A stretch of DNA of 13,559 bases from Roseiarcus sp049509635. Lineage in GTDB: Bacteria > Pseudomonadota > Alphaproteobacteria > Rhizobiales > Beijerinckiaceae. Made by a program: the position numbers and the translations under genes. The DNA is taken from positions 1 to 13,559 of the forward strand of contig JBEKZS010000122.1 in the NCBI GenBank assembly GCA_049509635.1, read 5' to 3'. Of the stretch, positions 1-6,412 are shown piece by piece; within the stretch, counting starts at the first letter, position 1, and every line of letters starts with the position of its first letter. The notes beneath the pieces were generated by a model. That model did no database searches, was not told the DNA's origin, and worked only from the letters and a program-made list of their open reading frames with translations.

Positions 1-1
1 C

Positions 2-682
2 GACCAGCCGCCGACGGTGGCGGCGGTCTGCGTCTACCCGACGATGGTGGCGCCCGCGGTGAAGGCGCTCGAAGGCTCGGGCATTCCGGTCGCCTCGGTC
101 GCCACCGGCTTTCCCGCCGGGCTGACGCCGCTGAAGCAGCGGCTCGCCGAAATCGCCTATGCGGTCGCCGAGGGCGCCGGCGAGATCGACATCGTGATCA
201 CCCGCGCCCATGCGCTGAACCGCGACTGGCCGGCGCTCTACGACGAGGTCAAGGCGATGCGCGCGGCCTGCGGCGCGGCCCATCTCAAGGCGATCCTCGG
301 CACGGGCGATCTCAAGACCCTGCGCAACGTCTACGCCGCCAGCATGGTCGCGATGCAGGCGGGGGCCGATTTCATCAAGACCTCGACCGGCAAGGAGGAG
401 GTCAACGCGACCATGCCGGTCAGCCTCGTCATGCTGCGCGCGCTGCGCGACTATGGCGCGCTGACCGGCCAGGAGATCGGCTTCAAGCCGGCGGGCGGGC
501 TGCGCACCGCCAAGGACGCGCTGAACTGGCTGTTCCTGATCAAGGAGGAGCTCGGCGACCGCTGGCTGCGGGCCGACCTGTTCCGGATCGGCGCCAGCAC
601 GCTGCTCAACGACATCGAGCGCCAGCTCGATCACTACGCGACCGGCCATTACTCGGCCAGCTACCGCCACGCGATGGCCTGA
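2..682 (+). CDS. deoC: Deoxyribose-phosphate aldolase, 5'-truncated by the window edge
   Basis: Class I aldolase that splits 2-deoxy-D-ribose 5-phosphate into acetaldehyde and glyceraldehyde 3-phosphate in the cytoplasm, the last step of deoxynucleoside breakdown. The frame is open from base 2, so the true start lies upstream; the GTG at 17 is only an internal valine. Visible family motifs are AAVCVYP near the left edge, the acidic GEIDIVI strand, DFIKTSTGK with the Schiff-base lysine (FIK), and GFKPAGGLRT with the second active-site lysine. About 226 residues are present and the N-terminal part is missing. The stop is 8 bases before the next start, and GAGGA overlapping the stop can serve as that gene's ribosome binding site, so the two are probably co-transcribed and translationally coupled. 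Family assignment is firm; the partner role with the dehydrogenase is inference from adjacency. Confidence 0.95.
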   Translation, partial: DQPPTVAAVCVYPTMVAPAVKALEGSGIPVASVATGFPAGLTPLKQRLAEIAYAVAEGAGEIDIVITRAHALNRDWPALYDEVKAMRAACGAAHLKAILGTGDLKTLRNVYAASMVAMQAGADFIKTSTGKEEVNATMPVSLVMLRALRDYGALTGQEIGFKPAGGLRTAKDALNWLFLIKEELGDRWLRADLFRIGASTLLNDIERQLDHYATGHYSASYRHAMA

Positions 683-690
683 GGACGGCA

Positions 691-3075
691 ATGGGAAAAA
701 TCAGCGACATCCTGCGCACGATGGACTACGGCCCCTCGCCGGAGAGCGCCGAGCATGTCCTCGCGTGGCTGGCTTCGCACGCGGGCGGCTTCGGCCATTT
801 CATCGACGGCGCCTTCACCGCGCCGGGCGCGCTGTTCGAGGTCGCCAATCCCGCAACCGGCAAGCCGCTCGCCCGGGTGACCCAGGGGACCCATGCCGAC
901 ATCGACGCGGCGGTGGCGGCGGCGCGGCGCGCCTTCGCGTCGTGGTCGGCGACGCCGGGCCACGTCCGCGCGCGCCATCTCTACGCGCTCGCCCGTCACA
1001 TCCAGAAACGCGAGCGCTTCCTCGCCGTGCTCGAGAGCATGGACAACGGCAAGCCGATCCGCGAATCGCGCGATCTCGACGTGCCGCTGGTGGCGCGCCA
1101 CTTCTATCACCACGCCGGCTGGGCCGAACTGATCGAGACCGAGTTTCCCGGCGAGCGGCCGCTCGGCGTCTGCGGCCAGATCATCCCGTGGAACTTCCCG
1201 CTGCTGATGCTCGCCTGGAAGATCGCGCCCGCGCTCGCGGCGGGCAATACGGTGGTGCTGAAGCCCGCCGAATTCACCCCGCTGACCGCGCTCGCCTTCG
1301 CCGAAATCTGCCGCGAGGCGGGGCTGCCGCCCGGCGTCGTCAACATCGTCACCGGCGACGGCGCGCCGGGCGAGGTTCTGGTCGCCCATGCCGGCGTCGA
1401 CAAGATCGCGTTCACCGGCTCGACCGAGGTCGGCCGGCTGATCCGCAGGGCGACCGCCGGCTCGGGCAAGAAACTGTCGCTCGAGCTCGGCGGCAAGTCG
1501 CCGTTCGTGGTGTTCGAGGACGCCGATCTCGACGGCGCGGTCGAGGGCGTCGTCGATGCGATCTGGTTCAACCAGGGCCAGGTCTGCTGCGCGGGCTCGC
1601 GCCTGCTCGTCCAGGAGGGAATCGCCGAGCGCCTCTACGCCAAGCTGCGCGCGCGGATGGCGCATCTGCGCGTCGGCGATCCCCTCGACAAGTCGACCGA
1701 CATCGGCGCGATCGTCGCCCCCGTCCAGCTCGAGCGCATCGCCAGGCTGGTCGACCAGGGCGCCCGCGACGGGGCGACGGTGTGGCGGCCCGAGGCCGCG
1801 CTGCCGGCGCAGGGCTGCTTCTACCCGCCGACGCTGGTGACCGACGTCGAGCCGGCGTCGCTTCTCGCCGAGGTCGAGATCTTTGGGCCCGTGCTCGTCG
1901 CGATGACGTTCCGCACGCCCGACGAGGCGGTCGCGCTCGCCAACAACACCCGCTACGGCCTCGCCGCCTCGGTCTGGTCGGAGAACGTCAACCGGTCGCT
2001 GGAGGTCGCCGCCCAGATCAAGGCGGGCGTCGTCTGGATCAATTCCACCAACCTGTTCGACGCCGCCGCCGGCTTCGGCGGCTATCGCGAGAGCGGCTTC
2101 GGCCGCGAAGGCGGTCGCGAGGGCATGGGCGAGTATCTGGCCCCGGCCAAGCCGGCAGAGCCGGGCGAGGCGCGGCGCGCGGCGGCGCTGTCCGCGCTGC
2201 CGGGCGCCGGCGCCGCGGGCGAGGGCCCGGCCGGCATCGACCGGACCGCCAAGCTGTTCATCGGCGGCAAGCAGGCGCGGCCCGACGCGGGCTATTCCTA
2301 TTGGGTGACCGATCCCCGCGGCGGGACCGTCGGACTGGCCGGGCTCGGCAATCGCAAGGACATCCGCAACGCGGTCGAGGCCGCCGGCAAGGCTTCCTCC
2401 TGGGGCGCCGCGACCGGGCACAACCGCGCCCAGGTCCTGTTCTATCTCGCCGAGAACCTCGACGCGCGCGCCGCCGAATTCGCCGCCCGGCTCGAGGCCA
2501 TGACCGGCGCTTCGGCGGCGCAGGCGCGCGGCGAGGTCGATGCGGCGATCCGCCGGACCTTCTTCTACGCGGGCTTTGCCGACAAGTTCGACGGCGCGGT
2601 CCATGCGACCCGCGCGCGCCACATCACGCTGGCGATGAACGAGCCGTGGGGGATCATGGGCATCGTCTGTCCCGACGAGGCGCCGCTGCTCGGCTTCGTC
2701 TCGCTGGTCGTCCCGGCGATCGCGATGGGCAACCGGGTCGTCGTCGTCCCCTCGGCGGTCCACCCGCTCGCCGCGACCGATTTCTACCAGGTGCTCGAGA
2801 CCAGCGACGTGCCGGCCGGCGTCGTCAACATCGTCACCGGCGAGTCGGATCCGCTCGCCCGGACGCTCGCCGAGCACGAGGGCGTCGACGCGCTGTGGCA
2901 CTGCGGGACGCCGGCGGGCGCCGCGATGGTCGAGGCGGCCTCGGCGAGCAACCTGAAGGCGACCTGGACCGACGGCGGCCGGACGCGCGACTGGTCGGCC
3001 GCCGGCGCCCAGGGCCGCGCGTTCCTGCGCCGCGCGACCCAGGTCAAGAACGTGTGGGCGCCGTACGGCGAGTGA
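691..3075 (+). CDS. Two-domain aldehyde dehydrogenase, ALDH16 type
   Basis: NAD(P)-dependent aldehyde dehydrogenase of 794 residues, about 300 longer than the usual 480-500. Residues 1 to about 480 form a complete catalytic domain: oxyanion Asn168 in IPWNFP, general-base Glu265 in LELGGKSP, and nucleophile Cys299 in GQVCCAGSR, followed by the EIFGPV motif. After a Gly/Ala/Glu-rich linker, residues 518-794 resemble a second, shortened ALDH fold (IGGKQARP, later GIMGIVCPDEAPLLG and VPAGVVNIVTGE). In it the IPWNFP-equivalent reads CPDEAP and no GQxC nucleophile segment exists, so it should be non-catalytic. Known background: bacterial ALDH16 enzymes have exactly this active N-terminal and inactive C-terminal layout. 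ATG at 691 is chosen because GAGGA at 681-685 sits 5 bases upstream. Placement right behind deoC suggests acetaldehyde as a substrate (inference). An alternative is a broad-range aldehyde dehydrogenase. Confidence 0.93.
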   Translation: MGKISDILRTMDYGPSPESAEHVLAWLASHAGGFGHFIDGAFTAPGALFEVANPATGKPLARVTQGTHADIDAAVAAARRAFASWSATPGHVRARHLYALARHIQKRERFLAVLESMDNGKPIRESRDLDVPLVARHFYHHAGWAELIETEFPGERPLGVCGQIIPWNFPLLMLAWKIAPALAAGNTVVLKPAEFTPLTALAFAEICREAGLPPGVVNIVTGDGAPGEVLVAHAGVDKIAFTGSTEVGRLIRRATAGSGKKLSLELGGKSPFVVFEDADLDGAVEGVVDAIWFNQGQVCCAGSRLLVQEGIAERLYAKLRARMAHLRVGDPLDKSTDIGAIVAPVQLERIARLVDQGARDGATVWRPEAALPAQGCFYPPTLVTDVEPASLLAEVEIFGPVLVAMTFRTPDEAVALANNTRYGLAASVWSENVNRSLEVAAQIKAGVVWINSTNLFDAAAGFGGYRESGFGREGGREGMGEYLAPAKPAEPGEARRAAALSALPGAGAAGEGPAGIDRTAKLFIGGKQARPDAGYSYWVTDPRGGTVGLAGLGNRKDIRNAVEAAGKASSWGAATGHNRAQVLFYLAENLDARAAEFAARLEAMTGASAAQARGEVDAAIRRTFFYAGFADKFDGAVHATRARHITLAMNEPWGIMGIVCPDEAPLLGFVSLVVPAIAMGNRVVVVPSAVHPLAATDFYQVLETSDVPAGVVNIVTGESDPLARTLAEHEGVDALWHCGTPAGAAMVEAASASNLKATWTDGGRTRDWSAAGAQGRAFLRRATQVKNVWAPYGE

Positions 3076-3156
3076 GTTCGCGACCGCCCGGCGCCCTTGA
3101 CGGCGGCGGCCCGCGCCGGTCACCTTCCCCGGACGCCGAAGCCGCTGGGGATCGCC

Positions 3157-4035
3157 ATGCCCGCCACGTCAGCCGATCTGGTCGACCGCCTCGACCTCGA
3201 AACCATCGAGGTCGACATCTTTCGCGGCCGGTCGCCGCAGGACAGCTGGAAGCGGGTGTTCGGCGGCCAGGTCATCGCCCAGGCGCTGGTCGCCGCCGCG
3301 CGCACCGTCGAGGGCCGGGCGCCCCATTCGCTGCACGGCTATTTCATGCTCGGCGGCGACCCGCTGGTGCCGATCGTGTTCGAGGTCGACCGCATCCGCG
3401 ACGGCCGCAGCTTCACGACCCGGCGGGTCAATGCGATCCAGCACGGCAGGGCGATCTTCTCGCTGTCGGCGTCGTTCCAGGTCGAGGAGCATGGCGTCGA
3501 GCATTCCTTTCCGGCGCCCGACGCGCCCGATCCCGACGCGCTGCCCGACCCGGCCGGCCTGGCGAAATTCGCCGACGCCAGGACGAGGGAGCGGCTGCAG
3601 GGCTTCGCCGACCGGATCCGTCCGATCGAGATCCGCCCGCTCGATCTGTCGCGCTACGCGCCGGGCGCGCGCGGCGTCCCGGGAGCGCCGAGGCAGTCGC
3701 TGTGGATTCGCATCGCCGGCCGGCTGCCCGACGATCCCGCGATCCATCGCGCCGCGCTCGCCTTCCTGTCCGACATGACGCTGCTCGACACCGCGCTCGC
3801 CGCGCATGGGTTCAGCGTCTCGGATCCGGAGTTCCAGGTCGCGAGCCTCGATCACGCCCTGTGGTTCCACCGCCCGTGCCGGGCGGACGAATGGCTGCTC
3901 TACGCCCAGGACAGCCCCAACGCCGGCGGCTCGCGCGGCCTGACGCGCGGGCTCATCTATTCGCGCGCCGGCGCGCTGGTCGCCAGCGTCGTCCAGGAGG
4001 GGCTGATCCGCCGGCGCACGCCGGTCGGCGCCTGA
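3157..4035 (+). CDS. tesB: Acyl-CoA thioesterase II (TesB family)
   Basis: Hydrolyses acyl-CoA to free fatty acid and CoA in the cytoplasm; a double-hotdog enzyme. The protein is 292 residues, close to E. coli TesB (286). N-terminal half: RVFGGQVIAQAL and HSLHGYFMLGG. C-terminal half: FLSDMTLLDT, SLDHALWFHRP and LVASVVQEG. The active-site triad of E. coli TesB (Asp, Thr, Gln) corresponds here to Asp206, Ser230 and Gln280; the Thr-to-Ser change keeps the hydroxyl. ATG at 3157 matches the family N-terminus (DLVDRLDLETIEVDIFRG); an upstream in-frame TTG at 3097 would add 20 residues unlike the family. It starts 81 bases after the dehydrogenase stop, so it may be read through or have its own promoter; nothing in the gap decides this. 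Confidence 0.93.
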   Translation: MPATSADLVDRLDLETIEVDIFRGRSPQDSWKRVFGGQVIAQALVAAARTVEGRAPHSLHGYFMLGGDPLVPIVFEVDRIRDGRSFTTRRVNAIQHGRAIFSLSASFQVEEHGVEHSFPAPDAPDPDALPDPAGLAKFADARTRERLQGFADRIRPIEIRPLDLSRYAPGARGVPGAPRQSLWIRIAGRLPDDPAIHRAALAFLSDMTLLDTALAAHGFSVSDPEFQVASLDHALWFHRPCRADEWLLYAQDSPNAGGSRGLTRGLIYSRAGALVASVVQEGLIRRRTPVGA

Positions 4036-4071
4036 TCAGTTTGTAGGCGCCTAATTTTTCGCCAGCGACGC

Positions 4072-4088
4072 CGGCCGGAAGCCGGCCG
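4072..4088 (+). terminator. GC hairpin after tesB, weak terminator candidate
   Basis: A 7-bp perfect inverted repeat, CGGCCGG / CCGGCCG, with a 3-base AAG loop lies 37 bases after the tesB stop. It is followed by a mixed pyrimidine run (ttcgcgtcttcc), not a clean T-tract, so intrinsic termination is uncertain. It would separate tesB from the sigma-54 unit. Confidence 0.35.
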
Positions 4089-4147
4089 TTCGCGTCTTCC
4101 CATCGGAATCATAGACGATTCATCGACCGACGGCCGGCACTCCGGGG

Positions 4148-4164
4148 TTGGCACGATGATTGTT
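4148..4164 (+). promoter_or_regulatory. Sigma-54 (RpoN) promoter for glnK-amtB
   Basis: TTGGCACGATGATTGTT matches the sigma-54 consensus YTGGCACG-N4-TTGCW at every fixed position except T in place of C in the -12 element. The spacing between the GG and TTG elements is exact. It predicts a transcript start near 4175 and a leader of about 90 bases before glnK. glnK-amtB is a classic NtrC/sigma-54 target induced by nitrogen limitation. I could not find a convincing NtrC dyad upstream; the only weak candidate is GGCG/CGCC at 4046-4063. Confidence 0.7.
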
Positions 4165-4265
4165 AAGCACGTCGGGAGCGGGGCGACATTGTCGTCCGGC
4201 CGACATCGCGCGGGGAGGGGGCCGTCTGTTTGGTCTCGGGGATCCGCCAAGCTGGGATGAGGCAC

Positions 4266-4604
4266 ATGAAAATAGTCATGGCAGTAATCAAGCCGTTCAA
4301 GCTCGAGGAGGTGCGCGACGCGCTCACCTCCATCGGCGTGCACGGACTGACGGTCACGGAAGTCAAGGGCTATGGACGGCAGAAGGGCCATACCGAAATC
4401 TATCGGGGCGCGGAATATGCGGTGAGCTTCCTGCCGAAGCTGAAGATCGAAGTGGCGGTCAACACCAACCTCGTCGACCAGGTGATCGAGGCGATCACCG
4501 CGGCGGCGCGCACCGGCCAGATCGGCGACGGCAAGATTTTCGTCTACGGCATCGATTCCGCGGTCCGCATCCGCACCGGCGAAAAAGATTCAGACGCCCT
4601 CTGA
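4266..4604 (+). CDS. glnK: PII nitrogen regulatory protein GlnK
   Basis: Trimeric PII signal protein that binds ATP/ADP and 2-oxoglutarate, is uridylylated under nitrogen limitation, and plugs the AmtB channel when ammonium is plentiful. The product is 112 residues, the exact family length. It begins MKIVMAVIKPFKLEEVRDAL. The T-loop signature GHTEIYRGAEY places the uridylylated tyrosine at Tyr51. The C-terminal nucleotide-binding region reads GDGKIFVYGIDSAVRIRTGE. The ATG at 4266 follows a GGATGAGG element; upstream in-frame codons from 4230 add 12 residues foreign to PII proteins. It lies 37 bases ahead of amtB, and this linkage is why glnK is preferred over glnB. Transcription probably starts at the sigma-54 promoter at 4148. 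Confidence 0.96.
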   Translation: MKIVMAVIKPFKLEEVRDALTSIGVHGLTVTEVKGYGRQKGHTEIYRGAEYAVSFLPKLKIEVAVNTNLVDQVIEAITAAARTGQIGDGKIFVYGIDSAVRIRTGEKDSDAL

Positions 4605-4641
4605 GGCGACCCGATCCTCACGTCAATTGGAGTTTTGCACG

Positions 4642-6189
4642 ATGAAACTGTCACGGTTCCTTGCCGGCCTCGCGCCCGCGCTGGCGATCGCCGCGCTGAT
4701 CGGCGCCTCGGGGCTCAGCCCGTCGCGCGCCGACGATGCGCCCGCCGCTCCGGCCGCCGCCGCTCCCGCGGCGCCCGCCGCCCCTGCCGCCGCCGCCGAC
4801 GCTCCCGCGGCGCCCGCCGCCAAGCCGGCCCCGCCGGCGACGCCCGCCTGCGCCGCAGCGGTCGCGGCGATCGACGCCACCGACAAATACGCCGCAGTCC
4901 CGGCCGTCCCGGCGGTCCTGACCAAATGCACGCCCTCGGGCGGCGACACCGCCTGGATGCTGACGTCCATGGCGCTCGTGCTGATGATGACCATTCCCGG
5001 TCTCGGCCTGTTCTACGGCGGCATGGTCCGCAAGAAGAACGTCGGCGACACCGTGATGACCAGCTTCGCGATCACCTGTCTGATCACGGTGCTCTACGCG
5101 ATCGTCACCTACACGCTCGCATTCACGTCAGGAGGTCCGTTCATCGGCGGCTTCAGCCGGGTGTTCCTGCAAGGGATATTGAGCGACATCAACAACGGCG
5201 GGATCGGCAATCCGAACTCGCTGGCGCCGACGATCCCCGAGACCGTCTACATGTGCTTCCAGATGACCTTCGCGATCATCACCCCCGCGCTGATCGCCGG
5301 AGCCTTCGCCGAACGCATGAAGTTCTCGGCGATGCTCTGGTTCATCGGCCTGTGGGCGATCGCGGTCTACGCGCCGGTCGCGCATTGGGTCTGGGGTCCG
5401 GACGGCATCTTCAGCGCCGCCAACACCGACGACAAGGGCAATTTCGCCGGATGGGTCAAGGTTCTCGACTTCGCCGGCGGCACGGTGGTGCATATCAACG
5501 CGGGCGTCGCCGGCCTGATGTGCGCCCTCATGCTCGGCAAGCGCCGCGACACCGGCCCGGGCCACAACATGGTGCTGACCTTCATCGGCACCGGCCTGCT
5601 GTGGGTCGGCTGGTTCGGCTTCAACGCGGGTTCGGCGGTCAGCGCCGGCGTGCAGGCGGGCATGGCGATGACGGTGACCCAGATCGCCACCGCGGTCGCC
5701 GCCCTGACCTGGATGTTCGTCGAATGGGCCCATCGCGGCAAGCCGACGGTGATCGGCATCTGCTCGGGCGCGGTCGCGGGCCTCGTCGCGATCACGCCGG
5801 CTTCCGGCTTCGTCGGTCCGATCGGCGCGATGGTGATCGGCGTCGCCTGCGGCGTCGGCTGCTACCTCGGCGCGACCGCGTTGAAGCACGCCTTCGGCTA
5901 CGACGACGCGCTCGACTGCTTCGGCGTCCATGGCGTCGGCGGGGCGATCGGCGCGATCCTGACCGGCGTCTTCGCCATCAATGAATATGGCGGCTCGCCC
6001 GGACTGATCGAAGGCAATCCCGGCCAGGTCGTCAATCAGCTGATCGGCATCGGCACGGTGGTGGTCTACGACGCCATCGTCTCGCTGGTCATCCTGAAGA
6101 TCATCGACGTGACGATCGGTCTCAGGGTCACGGACGAGATCGAGCGCGACGGCCTCGATCTGGCCCTGCATGGCGAGGTCGTGCAGTAA
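4642..6189 (+). CDS. amtB: Ammonium transporter AmtB with long periplasmic N-terminal insert
   Basis: Inner-membrane ammonium channel of 515 residues; E. coli AmtB is 428. A cleavable signal peptide (about residues 1-30, ending near SRA-DD) is followed by an Ala/Pro-rich stretch (about 31-69) and a segment with Cys70 and Cys96 before the first channel helix begins near residue 103 (GDTAWMLTSMALVLMMTIPGLG). Channel signatures are intact: Asp276 and pore His284 in DFAGGTVVHINAG, second pore histidine His430 in FGVHGVGG, and WFGFNAGSA. The C-terminal tail (GLRVTDEIERDGLDLALHGE) is the conserved cytoplasmic segment that contacts GlnK. ATG at 4642 gives a proper signal peptide, with GGAG at 4629-4632; an upstream codon at 4627 adds only five residues. 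Co-transcribed with glnK and followed by a strong terminator. The insert is unlike E. coli, although Ala/Pro-rich leaders are plausible in alphaproteobacterial homologues. Confidence 0.96.
   Translation: MKLSRFLAGLAPALAIAALIGASGLSPSRADDAPAAPAAAAPAAPAAPAAAADAPAAPAAKPAPPATPACAAAVAAIDATDKYAAVPAVPAVLTKCTPSGGDTAWMLTSMALVLMMTIPGLGLFYGGMVRKKNVGDTVMTSFAITCLITVLYAIVTYTLAFTSGGPFIGGFSRVFLQGILSDINNGGIGNPNSLAPTIPETVYMCFQMTFAIITPALIAGAFAERMKFSAMLWFIGLWAIAVYAPVAHWVWGPDGIFSAANTDDKGNFAGWVKVLDFAGGTVVHINAGVAGLMCALMLGKRRDTGPGHNMVLTFIGTGLLWVGWFGFNAGSAVSAGVQAGMAMTVTQIATAVAALTWMFVEWAHRGKPTVIGICSGAVAGLVAITPASGFVGPIGAMVIGVACGVGCYLGATALKHAFGYDDALDCFGVHGVGGAIGAILTGVFAINEYGGSPGLIEGNPGQVVNQLIGIGTVVVYDAIVSLVILKIIDVTIGLRVTDEIERDGLDLALHGEVVQ
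4761..4821 (+). repeat. 22-base direct repeat inside amtB leader region
   Basis: The same 22 bases occur at 4761-4782 and 4800-4821, starting cgctcccgcggcgcccgc. The period is 39 bases, exactly 13 codons, so copy-number change would keep frame. It encodes the Ala/Pro-rich periplasmic stretch of AmtB. Confidence 0.85.
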
Positions 6190-6254
6190 CGATCGGACGC
6201 GCGGGGGCGACGCGCTGCGCCGCCCCCGCGCCGACAGGTTCCTCCCCGACTCGG

Positions 6255-6281
6255 CGCCCTCTCGCGAGGGCGTCTTTTTTT
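6255..6281 (+). terminator. Rho-independent terminator of glnK-amtB
   Basis: Perfect 7-bp stem CGCCCTC / GAGGGCG with a TCGC tetraloop at 6255-6272, followed by TCTTTTTTT (6273-6281). This is the cleanest intrinsic terminator in the window. It lies 65 bases after the amtB stop and insulates the unit from ftsK. Confidence 0.9.
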
Positions 6282-6324
6282 GGTCCCGCATGGCCGCGGC
6301 GCCGCCGCGGCGCTCCCGTTAAGG

Positions 6325-6340
6325 TTAGGCCCGCGTTAAC
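6325..6340 (+). promoter_or_regulatory. CtrA-like box upstream of ftsK
   Basis: TTAG-N7-TTAAC (spacer gcccgcg) matches the alphaproteobacterial CtrA consensus TTAA-N7-TTAAC with one mismatch and exact spacing. It ends 72 bases before the ftsK start, within promoter range. A further TTAA at 6319-6322 is not in the right spacing. CtrA is the cell-cycle master regulator in this class; control of this ftsK copy is inference. Confidence 0.45.
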
Positions 6341-6412
6341 TCCGCCCGCCTAGTCTGCGGCGAGCCCTGGGCCGGGCGCGGCGACCCGATCGGTCGATTT
6401 GCGGACCAAGCG

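Noticed and set aside
691..3075. A frameshifted or fused pair of dehydrogenase genes.
   Set aside because: The frame is continuous, and the domain layout with a shortened inactive second domain is the normal ALDH16 architecture.
661..3123. An 820-codon open frame on the - strand opposite the aldehyde dehydrogenase gene.
   Set aside because: Its product is an Arg/Asp/Gly-rich string with no domain, produced by high third-position GC of the real gene. The + strand carries a clear ALDH16-type protein.
765..4046. A 1093-codon + strand frame spanning the dehydrogenase and tesB genes.
   Set aside because: Arginine-rich out-of-frame reading of two recognised genes and their spacer; a GC artefact.
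4046..4063. GGCG-N10-CGCC as an NtrC site.
   Set aside because: The arms are only 4 bp and do not match the NtrC TGCAC-N7-GTGCA pattern; mentioned only as the nearest candidate.
4212..4219. GGGGAGGG, matching the FtsK-orienting motif GGGNAGGG.
   Set aside because: A single copy in a GC-rich leader has no weight; orientation skew across the chromosome would be needed.
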